Positions 22,231 through 30,429 are shown, numbered from the stretch's first letter. The stretch is DNA of 32,931 bases from Bilamarchaeum sp040758595 (GCA_040758595.1 JBFLVJ010000015.1:1-32931), one strand, 5' to 3'. Notes: a model not told the origin generated them from the letters alone. Translations and numbers: made by a program.

Positions 22231-22322
22231 TCGAGGGGTCCTCGGGCGATTACGATGCCCGGAATCTCAGTCTCCCTCTCAGGCTTGAAATCGATTCCCT
22301 CTTCCATGACTTCATTACCCAT
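22227..22322 (-). CDS. Possible 31-aa micro-ORF
   Basis: An ATG-started 31-codon frame ends in TGA overlapping the alternative GTG start of the TRAM gene. The peptide is acidic (EVMEEGIDFKPERETEIPG) with an IVIARG turn. It begins 8 nt outside the right end of the tnpB element, so its start and promoter were probably shaped by that insertion, and it may be the remnant of a longer gene cut by it. Weak support only. Confidence 0.3.
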   Translation of the reverse strand: MGNEVMEEGIDFKPERETEIPGIVIARGPLE

Positions 22323-22329
22323 GCTATCA

Positions 22330-22480
22330 GTGAACTATCCACACTTAAAGGTGTGGGTTTCCTGCTTCAATGAAGATACTTGCCAGTTAAATTTATAACC
22401 AGTAGAGGTATCTTCTCCGCAGGCTTGACATCCCCCAGTCCCTGGGGTAGCTCTTTTGAGTATGTTCATCGCCGCATTCA
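22330..22480 (-). ncRNA. Probable omega-RNA (reRNA) at the right end
   Basis: TnpB guides are processed from the 3' end of the tnpB transcript, overlapping the last codons and running past the right end. The minus strand here has the expected design: a GC-rich region then a terminal stem CCACAC/GTGTGG, with the guide provided by the flanking DNA below 22330. Length and exact ends are estimates. Confidence 0.45.
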
Positions 22481-23495
22481 GGTCCCTGTGCATGGATGCC
22501 CCGCATGGGCAGCTATGCCATCGATTTGCAAGCGACTTCTTCTGCACCAGACCGCAGCAGCTGCATTCCTGGCTGGTATTGGCAGGATCCACAAGCACCA
22601 CTTCGCAACCAGCTTCTTCCGCTTTGTATGCGAGCATGCTTAGGAACTCTGCCCAGCTGCAGTCCAGCACATGTTTTGCAAGAAAACCTCTCGCCAAACC
22701 GGCGACATTGAGGTTCTCCAGCGCTATGAAAGAATAGGATTCGACCAGCATCCTGCTGGTTTTGTGGAGGAAATCTTGCCTCCGGTTAACAAGCTTCTCG
22801 TAGCTTATAGCAACCTTGCGTTTTGCCTTCCTCCTGTTCCTGCTGCCCTTCTTTTTCATGGAGAGGCGGCGATGGGCCAGCTTCAGCCGCTCTTCGGCCC
22901 CTCGCAGGTTCCCGGGATTTGCTACTACAGCACCATCGCTGAGATAGGCGAAATGCTCCAGCCCCAGGTCGATGCCTGCGATGGGGCTGGGTTTCTTGCG
23001 CGGTTCTTTCCATTCTGTTTCTGTTGTGAAGATCGCGAACCATTTTCCCGAAGGCATCCTCTTTATCGTCAAGGTCTTCACCTTTCCACTCACCTCACGG
23101 TGCTTTTTGATGGATACTTCTCCGATGCCTGACAGCAGCAGTTTTTCTTCTAGCTTGAAGCCGAACTGTGGGTAGGTGAACGACTTTAGCCTCTCCATGG
23201 ATTTGAACCTTGGAAAGCCTGCTTTCCTACCTGCCCTCTTCTTGGCGAGCATTCCACTCAATGACTTGGCTAGCCGGTCTGCGACATTCTGGGCGACCTG
23301 TGAGAACAAACGCGCTTCTTTAGCCTTCAGGTAGAGCTGTTCTCTTGTGGGGAATCCGCCAATCTCATCATAATGAGTTATGGCATATTCCAAAAGAGAG
23401 TTCCAGAGGTGCCTGCACTCCTGAAAGTGTCTTTGAAGCGCCTCTTGGTGTGTCTTTGACGGATAGAATCTGTACCTCCAGGAGCGTATCGGCAT
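22335..23495 (-). CDS. tnpB: TnpB RNA-guided nuclease
   Basis: A 386-aa TnpB, ancestor-type of Cas12. From the ATG at 23495 the RuvC triad is complete: Asp176 (GIDLGLEHF), Glu260 (ALENLNV) and Asp338 (DLNAAMNIL). Between the last two lies the zinc ribbon CSCC...CPC (about 311-331). The N-terminus begins MPIRSWRYRFYPSKTHQE with the usual helical domain. The start is favoured because TTATAA (23518-23523) is 25 nt upstream, predicting a leaderless mRNA; an in-frame extension to 23540 crosses that box. The C-terminus ends THTFKCG inside the right-end hairpin. Looks intact and could be active. Confidence 0.95.
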   Translation of the reverse strand: MPIRSWRYRFYPSKTHQEALQRHFQECRHLWNSLLEYAITHYDEIGGFPTREQLYLKAKEARLFSQVAQNVADRLAKSLSGMLAKKRAGRKAGFPRFKSMERLKSFTYPQFGFKLEEKLLLSGIGEVSIKKHREVSGKVKTLTIKRMPSGKWFAIFTTETEWKEPRKKPSPIAGIDLGLEHFAYLSDGAVVANPGNLRGAEERLKLAHRRLSMKKKGSRNRRKAKRKVAISYEKLVNRRQDFLHKTSRMLVESYSFIALENLNVAGLARGFLAKHVLDCSWAEFLSMLAYKAEEAGCEVVLVDPANTSQECSCCGLVQKKSLANRWHSCPCGASMHRDLNAAMNILKRATPGTGGCQACGEDTSTGYKFNWQVSSLKQETHTFKCG

Positions 23496-23592
23496 GATAT
23501 ACTGTCGCGTGGCTTGCTTATAAGTGATGAGACGCGTCATTTCCGCGGCAATGTAGATAGGTGCTTCGCTCCTATGCCGTTGGACTGTGGTT

Positions 23593-23613
23593 TGTGGGCA
23601 CTTTCATCCCACA
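23593..23613. repeat. Left-end subterminal hairpin of the tnpB element
   Basis: TGTGGG-(9 nt)-CCCACA forms a perfect 6-bp stem about 100 nt upstream of the tnpB start, where IS605-group left ends carry a recognition hairpin. Confidence 0.5.
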
Positions 23614-23646
23614 TTTGAAAGCGCGGGCTTTTCCGTGCCCTGGGCA

Positions 23647-23654
23647 TTTAAAAA
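23647..23654 (+). promoter_or_regulatory. TATA box of the HAD gene
   Basis: TTTAAAAA lies about 25 nt before the ATG at 23676, so the mRNA is probably leaderless. The tnpB element ends only about 35 bp upstream. Confidence 0.55.
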
Positions 23655-23675
23655 TGTCCCGTCCATCAAGAAAAC

Positions 23676-24263
23676 ATGGCATACGAGCTGGCCATATTCG
23701 ACTTCGATGACACCATACTCCATCTGGACGTCGACTGGCCTTCTGTGAGGAAGGAAATGCTCTCCCTGGCCGCCAAAAAACGCCTGGATGTGGAGCCCGA
23801 CCTGCACCTGGCGGTGATGGCCAACGACCTCTCCAAGGCCGGGCTGAAAGAGCGGATAGATTCGATCTTCCTGGAATACGAGAGCATGTGCGCCAAGAAG
23901 CGGGCCTACGAGGTATTTCCGCCGATGGTCTCATTCATAGAAGAGATCGGTGCGGCCGGCATCAGGCTGGCGATAGCGAGCGGCAACCATACGGAGTCCA
24001 TCAAGGCCATACTCACCCAGCTCGATCTTTTGGAAAGTTTCGAGCTGATCTGCGGGAGGGACTTGGTGCAGGGGAACAAGCCTGACCCGGACCAATTGCT
24101 TTACATCATGGAGCGCCTGGGCGTACCTAAAAACAAGGCGATTTTCGCCGGGGATTCTCGTAACGATGAGGCCGCAGCTTCTTCAGCCGGCATACTCTAT
24201 GTGAAGGTGGACCCGTCAGACACCAGCGGCGGCATCGAGAGGCTCAGGGCGCTCCTGCTCTGA
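23676..24263 (+). CDS. HAD-superfamily phosphatase (Gph-like)
   Basis: A 195-aa haloacid dehalogenase-type hydrolase. Motif I is FDFDDT (Asp9 nucleophile, Asp11 acid/base), motif II is the Ser in IASGN, motif III is the Lys in GNKPDPD, and motif IV is GDSRNDEAAAS. A helical cap (about residues 15-80) lies between I and II, as in phosphoglycolate phosphatases and pyrophosphatases. Substrate cannot be assigned. It has its own TATA box next to the transposon left end and converges on dtdA 2 nt away. Confidence 0.9.
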   Translation: MAYELAIFDFDDTILHLDVDWPSVRKEMLSLAAKKRLDVEPDLHLAVMANDLSKAGLKERIDSIFLEYESMCAKKRAYEVFPPMVSFIEEIGAAGIRLAIASGNHTESIKAILTQLDLLESFELICGRDLVQGNKPDPDQLLYIMERLGVPKNKAIFAGDSRNDEAAASSAGILYVKVDPSDTSGGIERLRALLL

Positions 24264-24265
24264 TG

Positions 24266-25042
24266 TCAGATGAGTTCGGCCTTTGCGCCGTAATCCTCTG
24301 CCAGCCTCCTTATCTTCTCTTTCTGGGCGCCGTTCGTCTCGTCTTTTGATATCAGCACCCGGGAGACCTTCTCCACGTTCCTTTCCATGGCCTGGCGGAA
24401 CATCCCCGCATCCAGAGAATCTATCGCGTATTTGGGCGCGATGTGCCCGACCGCCAGATCGCTTTCGATTACAACTTTCGTGAAATCCCTGGGGTAATGG
24501 CCTCCTCCGACCCCGAAGACGGTCTCAGGGTTCCCGGATTCGCGTTTCGCGGACGCCATCACGGCATTCGCCACCGCAGCGGCGGCTTCCTCGTCTGCCC
24601 ATTCCTTCTCCCCGTTGCCTATCTCCACGAACATGATCGGCACCTGGCATGTCGGGCCATGATGATCCGCCTCCAGGCTGGAATCCCATCCTATCCTGTC
24701 CGCTTCCTTGCGCAGCTCCTGCATCAATGCCTTTAGCCTGCCTGCAGGGGCGATATTGAGAGTCTTCGGCTCCCCGCCCATATCAGCTGCCCCCCAATTG
24801 CCTGGCACATGGGCGGTCAGCGCCTTCCCTTCCCTCTTGCTTCTGTGTGTGCTCAAGACCAGGAGGCAGTCGGTGTCGAAACCGGTCGGCACATCGAGCA
24901 CGGTCGGGGCATGAGTGTCTATCATGCGTAGCATGCCACGCGTCCATTCGTCTTCCCCACCAGGCCTGAAACCATGCTCCTCCATCAGTTTCTTGGCGAT
25001 GTTCGCGCTCGCGAGGTTATTTGATGTGAAAAGCAGTATCAT
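24266..25042 (-). CDS. dtdA: D-aminoacyl-tRNA deacylase
   Basis: A 258-aa protein of the archaeal/plant DtdA (GEK1) family, a zinc enzyme that frees tRNAs from mischarged D-amino acids. Visible features are the MILLFTSNNLASANIAKKL start, LEADHHGPTCQVPIMFVEIG (about 123-142) and GVGGGHYPRDFTKVV (about 177-191), with His residues likely for metal binding. The ATG at 25042 overlaps the upstream stop (ATGA). A 7-residue ESGNPET string (168-174) just before GVGGGHY has the same flavour as the repeat-encoded strings in NadK and PurP and may be an insertion. Confidence 0.9.
   Translation of the reverse strand: MILLFTSNNLASANIAKKLMEEHGFRPGGEDEWTRGMLRMIDTHAPTVLDVPTGFDTDCLLVLSTHRSKREGKALTAHVPGNWGAADMGGEPKTLNIAPAGRLKALMQELRKEADRIGWDSSLEADHHGPTCQVPIMFVEIGNGEKEWADEEAAAAVANAVMASAKRESGNPETVFGVGGGHYPRDFTKVVIESDLAVGHIAPKYAIDSLDAGMFRQAMERNVEKVSRVLISKDETNGAQKEKIRRLAEDYGAKAELI
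24521..24550 (-). repeat. Possible dispersed repeat copy inside dtdA
   Basis: The minus strand has GAATCCGGGAACCCTGAGACC, partly matching GAGACCGGGAAC in purP, and is read as E-S-G-N in the same frame. The match is shorter than nadK versus purP, so this could be coincidence. Confidence 0.35.
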
Positions 25043-25593
25043 CCGACCACCAGCAGGAAGAGCGTGCACGCCACCGGTACCGTGAGGTTATCGTCCAGCC
25101 TGGGCACGCTTTCGGCTACCGCAGCTATGAGCGCGAGAGGGAGCGCCAGCGGACCTATGAACACCCATGCCAGGAGCGAGGAGGCGAACATAGCTGCCAT
25201 CCCTTCGACCGTCTTCTTCCTGTTGTAAGGCAGTCTGGTCCCGCCTCTCCTTCCGATGATGTTGGATATTCCATCCCCTATCCCGAGCGCCAGCAGGACG
25301 GCCGCTATCTGCGAGGGGTCCTTCAGGAAAGCCGCCGCGACCAGCGCGCCGGTCGCGAAGCATGCGGAGCCCCAGCCCGGAAGCGGGACCCCCTTCCTCT
25401 CGAACCTCTCCTCGAACCATTCTATGAGAGGGATGCTCCTGCCCAGGAGCCGCAGGTTCATCAGCACCGTGCCGATGATTATAGTGAAGAAGACAGCCGC
25501 GAGGAGGACGCCCCTCCCCCATATGAGCAGCACCGCTATCGCCGCGAAGCCGACCACCATGTGGAAAAACTGGCGGGAATCCTCAAGCTCCAT
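25039..25593 (-). CDS. CTP-dependent lipid kinase (SEC59/DGK1/VTE5 type)
   Basis: A 184-aa membrane protein of the dolichol/phytol/diacylglycerol kinase family (COG0170), which uses CTP to phosphorylate a polyisoprenoid or lipid alcohol. Family features: RQFFHMVVGF near the start, GIGDGISNIIGRRGG (about 104-118), KKTVEGMAAMF, and AESVPRLDDNLTVPV near the end. Several TM helices. The gene overlaps the PAP2 phosphatase gene and the dtdA start. A kinase and a phosphatase next to each other suggest recycling of a polyprenyl-phosphate carrier such as that of N-glycosylation; the exact substrate is inferred. Confidence 0.87.
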   Translation of the reverse strand: MELEDSRQFFHMVVGFAAIAVLLIWGRGVLLAAVFFTIIIGTVLMNLRLLGRSIPLIEWFEERFERKGVPLPGWGSACFATGALVAAAFLKDPSQIAAVLLALGIGDGISNIIGRRGGTRLPYNRKKTVEGMAAMFASSLLAWVFIGPLALPLALIAAVAESVPRLDDNLTVPVACTLFLLVVG

Positions 25594-26059
25594 GGCTCTC
25601 CCTCCAATAGATGTCTGTCAGGTAGTAGGATATCAGCGCTATGGGAAGCGCCCCGGCGACGTCGCCGAAGAGATGCACTCCGATATTGAGCCTGGTGAAC
25701 GAAACGAAAAGCGCGAAGAGCAGGAACAGCGGATAGCTCCTCTTGTTCAGGAATCCGGTCATGAGCGCGAACGCGGTGGCGGCGTGCATGCTCGGGAACG
25801 AATAATCGCCAGGGCACCATTCCTCGCCGGCGCACGGCCTCTCATATGCCATGGCGTATTTCACCGCCCACACGGCCGCCACGGTGACGAGCAGGGAGGC
25901 GAATATCTTCATCCTCTTGTCGTCCCTCCTCTCTCCTATCAGCAGCAGGGCCAGCACCACAGCGCCATAGGCCACCGCGTTGTCAAGGAAAAAACCTGCT
26001 GCCCTGATCGTGGGGTCATCGACAGATAGGGCGAGCGCGCTGATGCTGTCCATCGGCAC
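25583..26059 (-). CDS. PAP2-family lipid phosphatase
   Basis: A 158-aa membrane phosphatase with the three PAP2 motifs: KX6RP at Lys67-Pro75 (KYAMAYERP), PSMH at 89-92 (usually PSGH), and R-x5-H-x3-D with Arg123, His129 and Asp133 (FTRLNIGVHLFGDV). Five or six TM helices. In context it probably dephosphorylates an isoprenyl pyrophosphate, opposing the adjacent lipid kinase. The start is the ATG at 26059, with an alternative ATG two codons later. It overlaps the next gene by 11 nt. Confidence 0.9.
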   Translation of the reverse strand: MPMDSISALALSVDDPTIRAAGFFLDNAVAYGAVVLALLLIGERRDDKRMKIFASLLVTVAAVWAVKYAMAYERPCAGEEWCPGDYSFPSMHAATAFALMTGFLNKRSYPLFLLFALFVSFTRLNIGVHLFGDVAGALPIALISYYLTDIYWRESHGA

Positions 26060-26068
26060 CCACTCGCG

Positions 26069-27616
26069 TCAAAAATTTATAAACCGGAATGACAGCAGGC
26101 CGATGGCGCAAAGCCCGACCGCATAGATGCCGAGCGAGGAGCCCTTTCCCTCGGCATCAGAGATGGCCATGGCGGACATCATTGAATATATCACTATGTA
26201 GGGCGGCACCAGCGAGGCGCAAACAGAAGCCGCCTCGACCGCCCCCTCGCCCAAAAGACCGCCCATCTCCCCCAGAAGGCCGAGCGCCATCTTCATGATG
26301 AGAGGCATAAGGATCGCTCCTAGCACCAGGGTGTATTTCTGCATGGAAAAGAGCTGGCTCCTCTCCCGTTTCTCCTGGAAAGCGCCTATCATGTCCTCGG
26401 CGAGCCCGCTCAGCCTCCCTAGCGAGCTGGTCTCCACCATCCGCATGAGCATCCTGCAGGCCCTCTCCAGCATCGGGGAGCGGTTCCTGCGCGCCATGTC
26501 ATCGAGCGCGGCGCCCACCCCCACGTTCATCTCCATCTGCCTTCTTGATCTTCCGGCCTCCTCGGATAGCGCCCCGAAGCCGCCCTCCTCTATCACCCTG
26601 AGCACCCTCTCAGGCCCTGTGGAACCTGGCATCCCTGAGGCGCAGAAGAGCGCATCGGGCAGGGAGCGCTCTATCTCCTCCAGCCTCCTCTCAGAAAAAT
26701 AGCTCTTCCATGCGAAGAAGACGCCTATCCCTCCGCCCGCGATGAGCATCAGCGTCTGCAAGGAAGGGAGAAACACGAACCCGGCTATGAAGAGGGCGGC
26801 CGGTAGCAGCATCCGACCCCCGGCGCTGTAGCCAGGGAGCGCCGAGCGCGGCATCATGGATTTAGATAGCAGGAGCATGAGCGCGCCGACCGCGGGGAAG
26901 ACCACCAGCATCGCGAGCGACATCCCAGTCCTGTCCACTTCCTGCCCCCCTGCGATGGCATACACCATGTAGAATGTCGGCATAACAGCGCTGGCCATCA
27001 CGAAAAGCAGGCCGAAGAGCGCGCTCTTGGCGCCGTACTCCTTGAGATTGTGCCGCTCGAGCGAGAGCAGCTCGTCCCCTATCCTGCGCATCTCGGCACC
27101 GGAGGCGCCGGTCTCATAGGCCATCATCATCTGGGAGACCGCACGCTTGAGCGGCAGCGGACCGAGCGATGCGAGCGAAGAGAGCGCCCTCTGGAGCGGC
27201 ACCCCTTCATCAGCCTGCCTCACAACCTTCCCCATCTCCTCCTGCAGCGCGCCCTCGCCGTTCGCAGCCGCTTCCAGCGCCTTCCTGAAAGGGAGCCCCA
27301 TCTCCAGCAGCATCCCGAGCCCCCGCAGGAAGAACGGCATGGCCGAGGATATCTCATCCGCCCTCCTCTTCAGCTCCATCCTAGGAAGAATCAGAAGGAA
27401 TGCGGCTATCAGAGCGGATGCGAGCAGAGGGATATATAGCGCAAAACCCGAAACAGCCGAAACCCAAATAGCCGCAAGCCCTCCGGCCGCGCTCAGCGCG
27501 ACGATCATCCCCATGTACCGTTCGGGCTCCGCGCCGAGCGCCCTTATCGCGGCATCGGAAGAGCTCCCTATCTCGAGCGGGGGGAAATAGGCGGATGCTT
27601 CAAAGAGCCATCTCAC
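26069..27616 (-). CDS. TadC/FlaJ-type pilus membrane platform
   Basis: A 515-aa protein with two repeats of the type II secretion F domain, the inner-membrane platform of type IV pili or archaella. The first domain lies at about 90-210 (AMPFFLRGLGMLLEMGLPFRKALEAAANGE), the second at about 330-440 (LPDALFCASGMPGSTGPERVLRVIEEGG). TM clusters are near 40-75, 205-270, 280-305 and 440-515. It overlaps the ATPase gene by ATGA, as an expected assembly pair. No pilin or prepilin peptidase is present nearby, so the pilus type is open. Confidence 0.9.
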   Translation of the reverse strand: MRWLFEASAYFPPLEIGSSSDAAIRALGAEPERYMGMIVALSAAGGLAAIWVSAVSGFALYIPLLASALIAAFLLILPRMELKRRADEISSAMPFFLRGLGMLLEMGLPFRKALEAAANGEGALQEEMGKVVRQADEGVPLQRALSSLASLGPLPLKRAVSQMMMAYETGASGAEMRRIGDELLSLERHNLKEYGAKSALFGLLFVMASAVMPTFYMVYAIAGGQEVDRTGMSLAMLVVFPAVGALMLLLSKSMMPRSALPGYSAGGRMLLPAALFIAGFVFLPSLQTLMLIAGGGIGVFFAWKSYFSERRLEEIERSLPDALFCASGMPGSTGPERVLRVIEEGGFGALSEEAGRSRRQMEMNVGVGAALDDMARRNRSPMLERACRMLMRMVETSSLGRLSGLAEDMIGAFQEKRERSQLFSMQKYTLVLGAILMPLIMKMALGLLGEMGGLLGEGAVEAASVCASLVPPYIVIYSMMSAMAISDAEGKGSSLGIYAVGLCAIGLLSFRFINF

Positions 27617-28956
27617 GACCCATCATGCCCCCCGGTCTTCCCTTCAAGTCCATAGAGCTTCTGCTGGATGTGGCTGAAGAACAGCCCATAATCCGGCCCT
27701 GCCTCGGCTATCAGCTTTTTCCTTTTCTTCAGCTCGGTGTCCATCTCCTTCGCGCTCAATCCGAAGCTGTCCGCAGCCCTTCCCAGCAATTCCCCTCCGT
27801 TCACCGCTCCGCCATCGCGATAGAGCAGCGCTCCGCCGCGCCCGGCGATCTCCACCACCCTCCTCGCCTCCCGCACGCTCCGCGATTTGGGGTCGTATTC
27901 CAGCATCCGCCTCTGCACCACGATGCAGTCCACGCTCTTCAGATCGTCTTCCCGCACCCCGAAGGACCGCAATCTCGAAAGCGCCTCGTCGGCGCTCTGC
28001 GCATGGAAGGTGGCATAGCTCCCCCTAGCCTGGCCGGCCATCAGCACGTCGAACAGCGCCTCCACCTCCTCATTGTTCCGCACCTCGCCCACCACCATCC
28101 GGTCCGGCCGCATCCTCAGCGAATCATAGACAAGGTCCTTGAGCGATATGCCCATGTCCCGGTTCGCCACCAGCCTCAGCTGGTGACGGTGCGGCACGTT
28201 TATCTCAGGGGTCTCCTCTGTTATCAGCACCCGCTCGTTCCATGGGATGAAAGAGAAGAGCGCGTTCATGGTCGTCGTCTTCCCGCTAGCAGTATTGCCA
28301 GCTATCAGCACCGAAAAATCGCATTGCATCAGCACCGAGAGCAAAGCCACCGCATCCGCAGGGATGGTGCCGTTCTCCTGGAGCTCCCTGGGCGAGAACG
28401 GCCTCTCCCGGAATTTCCTTATCGTCATCTCCCCGCTGGAGACCGGGGGCAGGGAACCATGAAGCCGTGAGCCGTCCGGGAGCATGGCATCCAGCCTGGG
28501 GTTCTGCATGGTGATGTGCCTTCCCAGGGAGCGCGACATCCGGTTTATCATCTCCCCTATCGCCTTCTCGTTGTCGAAGCAGGCATTGACGCTCTTCCAG
28601 CCCTGCTTCCTGATATACACGTATACCGGCCTTCCAGGCCCGATGACGCTTATCTCCTCCACCGCAGGATCGGAGAGCAGCTGCTCCATGAACGCGAAGC
28701 CGTAGATGTGCATGGATGCTATCTCCCCCAGATAGTCCTGCTGGCTGCGCTCGAGATAGAGTCCGGAATCCCGGGCCGCGCTCTCCAGGAGTCCGATGAT
28801 GAGCCGCGAACTCTCCTCTTTCCCCTGTGCCATCCTGGATCGCGTGGCTTCCCTGAAACGTTCCTGTACGTCATGGATGAGTCTCTCCTCATCCTCGCTC
28901 AGGCTCGGCAAGCGGAGCCGATAGTCCCCGGCCGCTAGGATACGCCAGCCTAACAT
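27613..28956 (-). CDS. Type II/IV secretion ATPase (PilT/GspE/TadA type)
   Basis: A 447-aa hexameric ATPase driving pilus assembly. The N-terminal domain (about 1-205) has EEISVIGPGRPVYVYIRKQGW. The core holds Walker A GNTASGKTT (220-228), an Asp box (LITEETPEIN), Walker B RMVVGEVR (286-293) and the His box SYATFHAQ (His318). The C-terminal ~80 residues are charged. The message leader is long or its promoter distant: no TATA box lies within 50 nt, and upstream DNA is repeat-like. Operon with tadC, followed within about 10 nt by the PAP2 gene. Confidence 0.93.
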   Translation of the reverse strand: MLGWRILAAGDYRLRLPSLSEDEERLIHDVQERFREATRSRMAQGKEESSRLIIGLLESAARDSGLYLERSQQDYLGEIASMHIYGFAFMEQLLSDPAVEEISVIGPGRPVYVYIRKQGWKSVNACFDNEKAIGEMINRMSRSLGRHITMQNPRLDAMLPDGSRLHGSLPPVSSGEMTIRKFRERPFSPRELQENGTIPADAVALLSVLMQCDFSVLIAGNTASGKTTTMNALFSFIPWNERVLITEETPEINVPHRHQLRLVANRDMGISLKDLVYDSLRMRPDRMVVGEVRNNEEVEALFDVLMAGQARGSYATFHAQSADEALSRLRSFGVREDDLKSVDCIVVQRRMLEYDPKSRSVREARRVVEIAGRGGALLYRDGGAVNGGELLGRAADSFGLSAKEMDTELKKRKKLIAEAGPDYGLFFSHIQQKLYGLEGKTGGHDGS

Positions 28957-28959
28957 GTC

Positions 28960-29065
28960 ATCAACACCCGGCGTCCGGTCATCGGCATCCGGCCTCCGGC
29001 AGCCGGTTTCGTGTTTTGCGTCCTGCGTTTCGGGATTCTAAACCCGGAACCCGCGACTGGAGACG
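28960..29065. repeat. Dispersed repeat relative before the ATPase gene
   Basis: CGGCATCCGGCCTCCGGCAGCCGG followed by GTTTCGTGTTTTGCGTCCTGCGTTTCGGG and AACCCGGAACCCGCGAC: the same low-complexity CCGG/GAAAC words as at 2050-2160, including a shared GGATGCC-GATG string on the minus strand. Confidence 0.45.
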
Positions 29066-29160
29066 CTGGCGAAAAACAGCACATTCCCTTAGAAATCCAA
29101 GCATATCATCCCCCGGCAAGGGTGGCATTTCTCTGCCTTAATAAGCTTGTCCGGCGTCAG

Positions 29161-29176
29161 ATGTGGCGACCCACAT
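29161..29176 (-). terminator. Hairpin after mtnN-apt
   Basis: ATGTGG-CGAC-CCACAT is a perfect 6-bp stem 12 nt past the stop of the fusion gene (which is on the minus strand). No T tract is visible. Confidence 0.35.
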
Positions 29177-29187
29177 TCTCTCAGCGT

Positions 29188-30429
29188 TCAGCCTTCCATA
29201 TCGAGCAGGCTGGCCACTTTGTAGCCCATCCTCTCCAGTTTCTCCTTCCCAGGCAGGTTCTTCAGATTGATGATAAAACCGCACTCGACCACCCGTCCAT
29301 TGAGCTCCTTTATCAATTCACATGCGGCAAGCGCGGTGCCGCCTGTGGCTATTAGGTCGTCCACTAGGAGCACCTTCGCCCCCTCTACAATGGCATCGTG
29401 GTGCATCTCGATCCTGTCCGTTCCGTATTCGAGCGCGTACTCGGCGGATACAATCTTGGCAGGCAACTTGCCGGCCTTTCGTATGGGTATAAATCCCTTG
29501 CCCAACCGGTCCGCTACCGCGGCTCCGATGATGAATCCCCTGGATTCCACACCTGCCACGATGTCTATATCCATGTGCCTGTATCGTTCGCAGAAAAGGT
29601 CGAGCATATGTCTGAAGCCTTCCTTGTCCTTCAGCAACGTGGTTATATCCCTGAACATTATCCCGTTCTTAGGCCAGTTCGGAACGGTCCTGATTTTAGC
29701 CACGAGCTCCGCTTTCATATCTGTGTGGGGCAGCCAGGACAGGTGCGATACCATCCCTTTCACCAAAGAGAATGAGTTTTCTGCCGCCCTCCTGCAGAAT
29801 GATCTGAAATCAGCGGGCGCCGAGCTATCTGCCTTGTCGGATATCGAACGGATTATCACATGGGGAATCCCGTTCAGCACGCATGCTTGCGCAACCGCCG
29901 CGCTCTCCATGTCGACGCAATCTCCGCCGAAAACATCCCACAGCCTCTTCGTTGCACCGAAATCGTTTATGAACTGATCCCCGGTCAGGATCCTGCCTTC
30001 TGTCGCAGGCAGCCCTAGCCTTCTGGCCTCTGAGATGGCGAGCGAAGCGAGCTCTGGAGACGCCCTGAAGAACCGCAAATCAGTGAACGGAATATGTCCA
30101 CGGTCGAAACCGAGCCCTGTCGCATCCATGTCGTGTTGCACGCTATCCTTGGAAACCACAATCTGGCCCACCTCCAACTCAGGGTTGACCGCTCCTGCGA
30201 CTCCAGTGAACACCAGCGAAGACACCCGAAACCGCTCTATCAGTATCTGTACACATATGCTCGCATTGACTTTCCCTGCGCCGCTTTTCACAAGCACGAT
30301 GTCCTTTCCCAGGAAATTTCCCACATGGAAGGAAAAACCGGACGCTTCAATCCTGGTTCTCTCCGACATCTCCGAAAGAAATCGTTCTATCTCCTCGTCA
30401 AGCGCTCCGACAATACCCAGCCTGTCCAT
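29188..30429 (-). CDS. MTA/SAH nucleosidase fused to adenine phosphoribosyltransferase
   Basis: One 413-aa frame joins two full enzymes. Residues 1-237 are an MtnN/Pfs-type nucleosidase: GALDEEI, SGAGKVNAS, the VQHDMDATGLGFDRGHIP block, GDQFIND, VDMESAAVAQ, and the catalytic Asp in SISDKAD. Residues 238-413 are an adenine phosphoribosyltransferase of normal length: GVESRGFIIGAAVADRLG and the PRPP loop VLLVDDLIATGGTAL. The first half releases adenine from methylthioadenosine or S-adenosylhomocysteine; the second converts adenine plus PRPP to AMP. No stop, frameshift or internal Shine-Dalgarno separates them at LPHTD-MKAEL. The ATG at 30429 is chosen for similarity to MtnN; an in-frame codon at 30504 lies in the promoter. 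Confidence 0.93.
   Translation of the reverse strand: MDRLGIVGALDEEIERFLSEMSERTRIEASGFSFHVGNFLGKDIVLVKSGAGKVNASICVQILIERFRVSSLVFTGVAGAVNPELEVGQIVVSKDSVQHDMDATGLGFDRGHIPFTDLRFFRASPELASLAISEARRLGLPATEGRILTGDQFINDFGATKRLWDVFGGDCVDMESAAVAQACVLNGIPHVIIRSISDKADSSAPADFRSFCRRAAENSFSLVKGMVSHLSWLPHTDMKAELVAKIRTVPNWPKNGIMFRDITTLLKDKEGFRHMLDLFCERYRHMDIDIVAGVESRGFIIGAAVADRLGKGFIPIRKAGKLPAKIVSAEYALEYGTDRIEMHHDAIVEGAKVLLVDDLIATGGTALAACELIKELNGRVVECGFIINLKNLPGKEKLERMGYKVASLLDMEG

Larger units (their letters stand above)
22330..23613 (-). mobile_element. IS200/IS605-group element, tnpB only
   Basis: The element encodes TnpB but no TnpA, as in IS1341-type elements. The right end is the TAGTTCAC-like end (minus strand of 22330-22337), preceded by a CCACAC/GTGTGG hairpin (22339-22356). 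On the left, TGTGGG and CCCACA (23593-23598, 23608-23613) form a subterminal hairpin. Boundaries are estimated from these hairpins. It would need a TnpA elsewhere to move. It sits between a TRAM locus and the HAD gene's promoter. Confidence 0.7.

Noticed and set aside
22227..22322. Micro-ORF as a gene interrupted by the tnpB element
   Set aside because: Rejected as a firm claim: DNA on the other side of the element (beyond 23613) shows no frame continuing it, so it is listed only as a weak feature.
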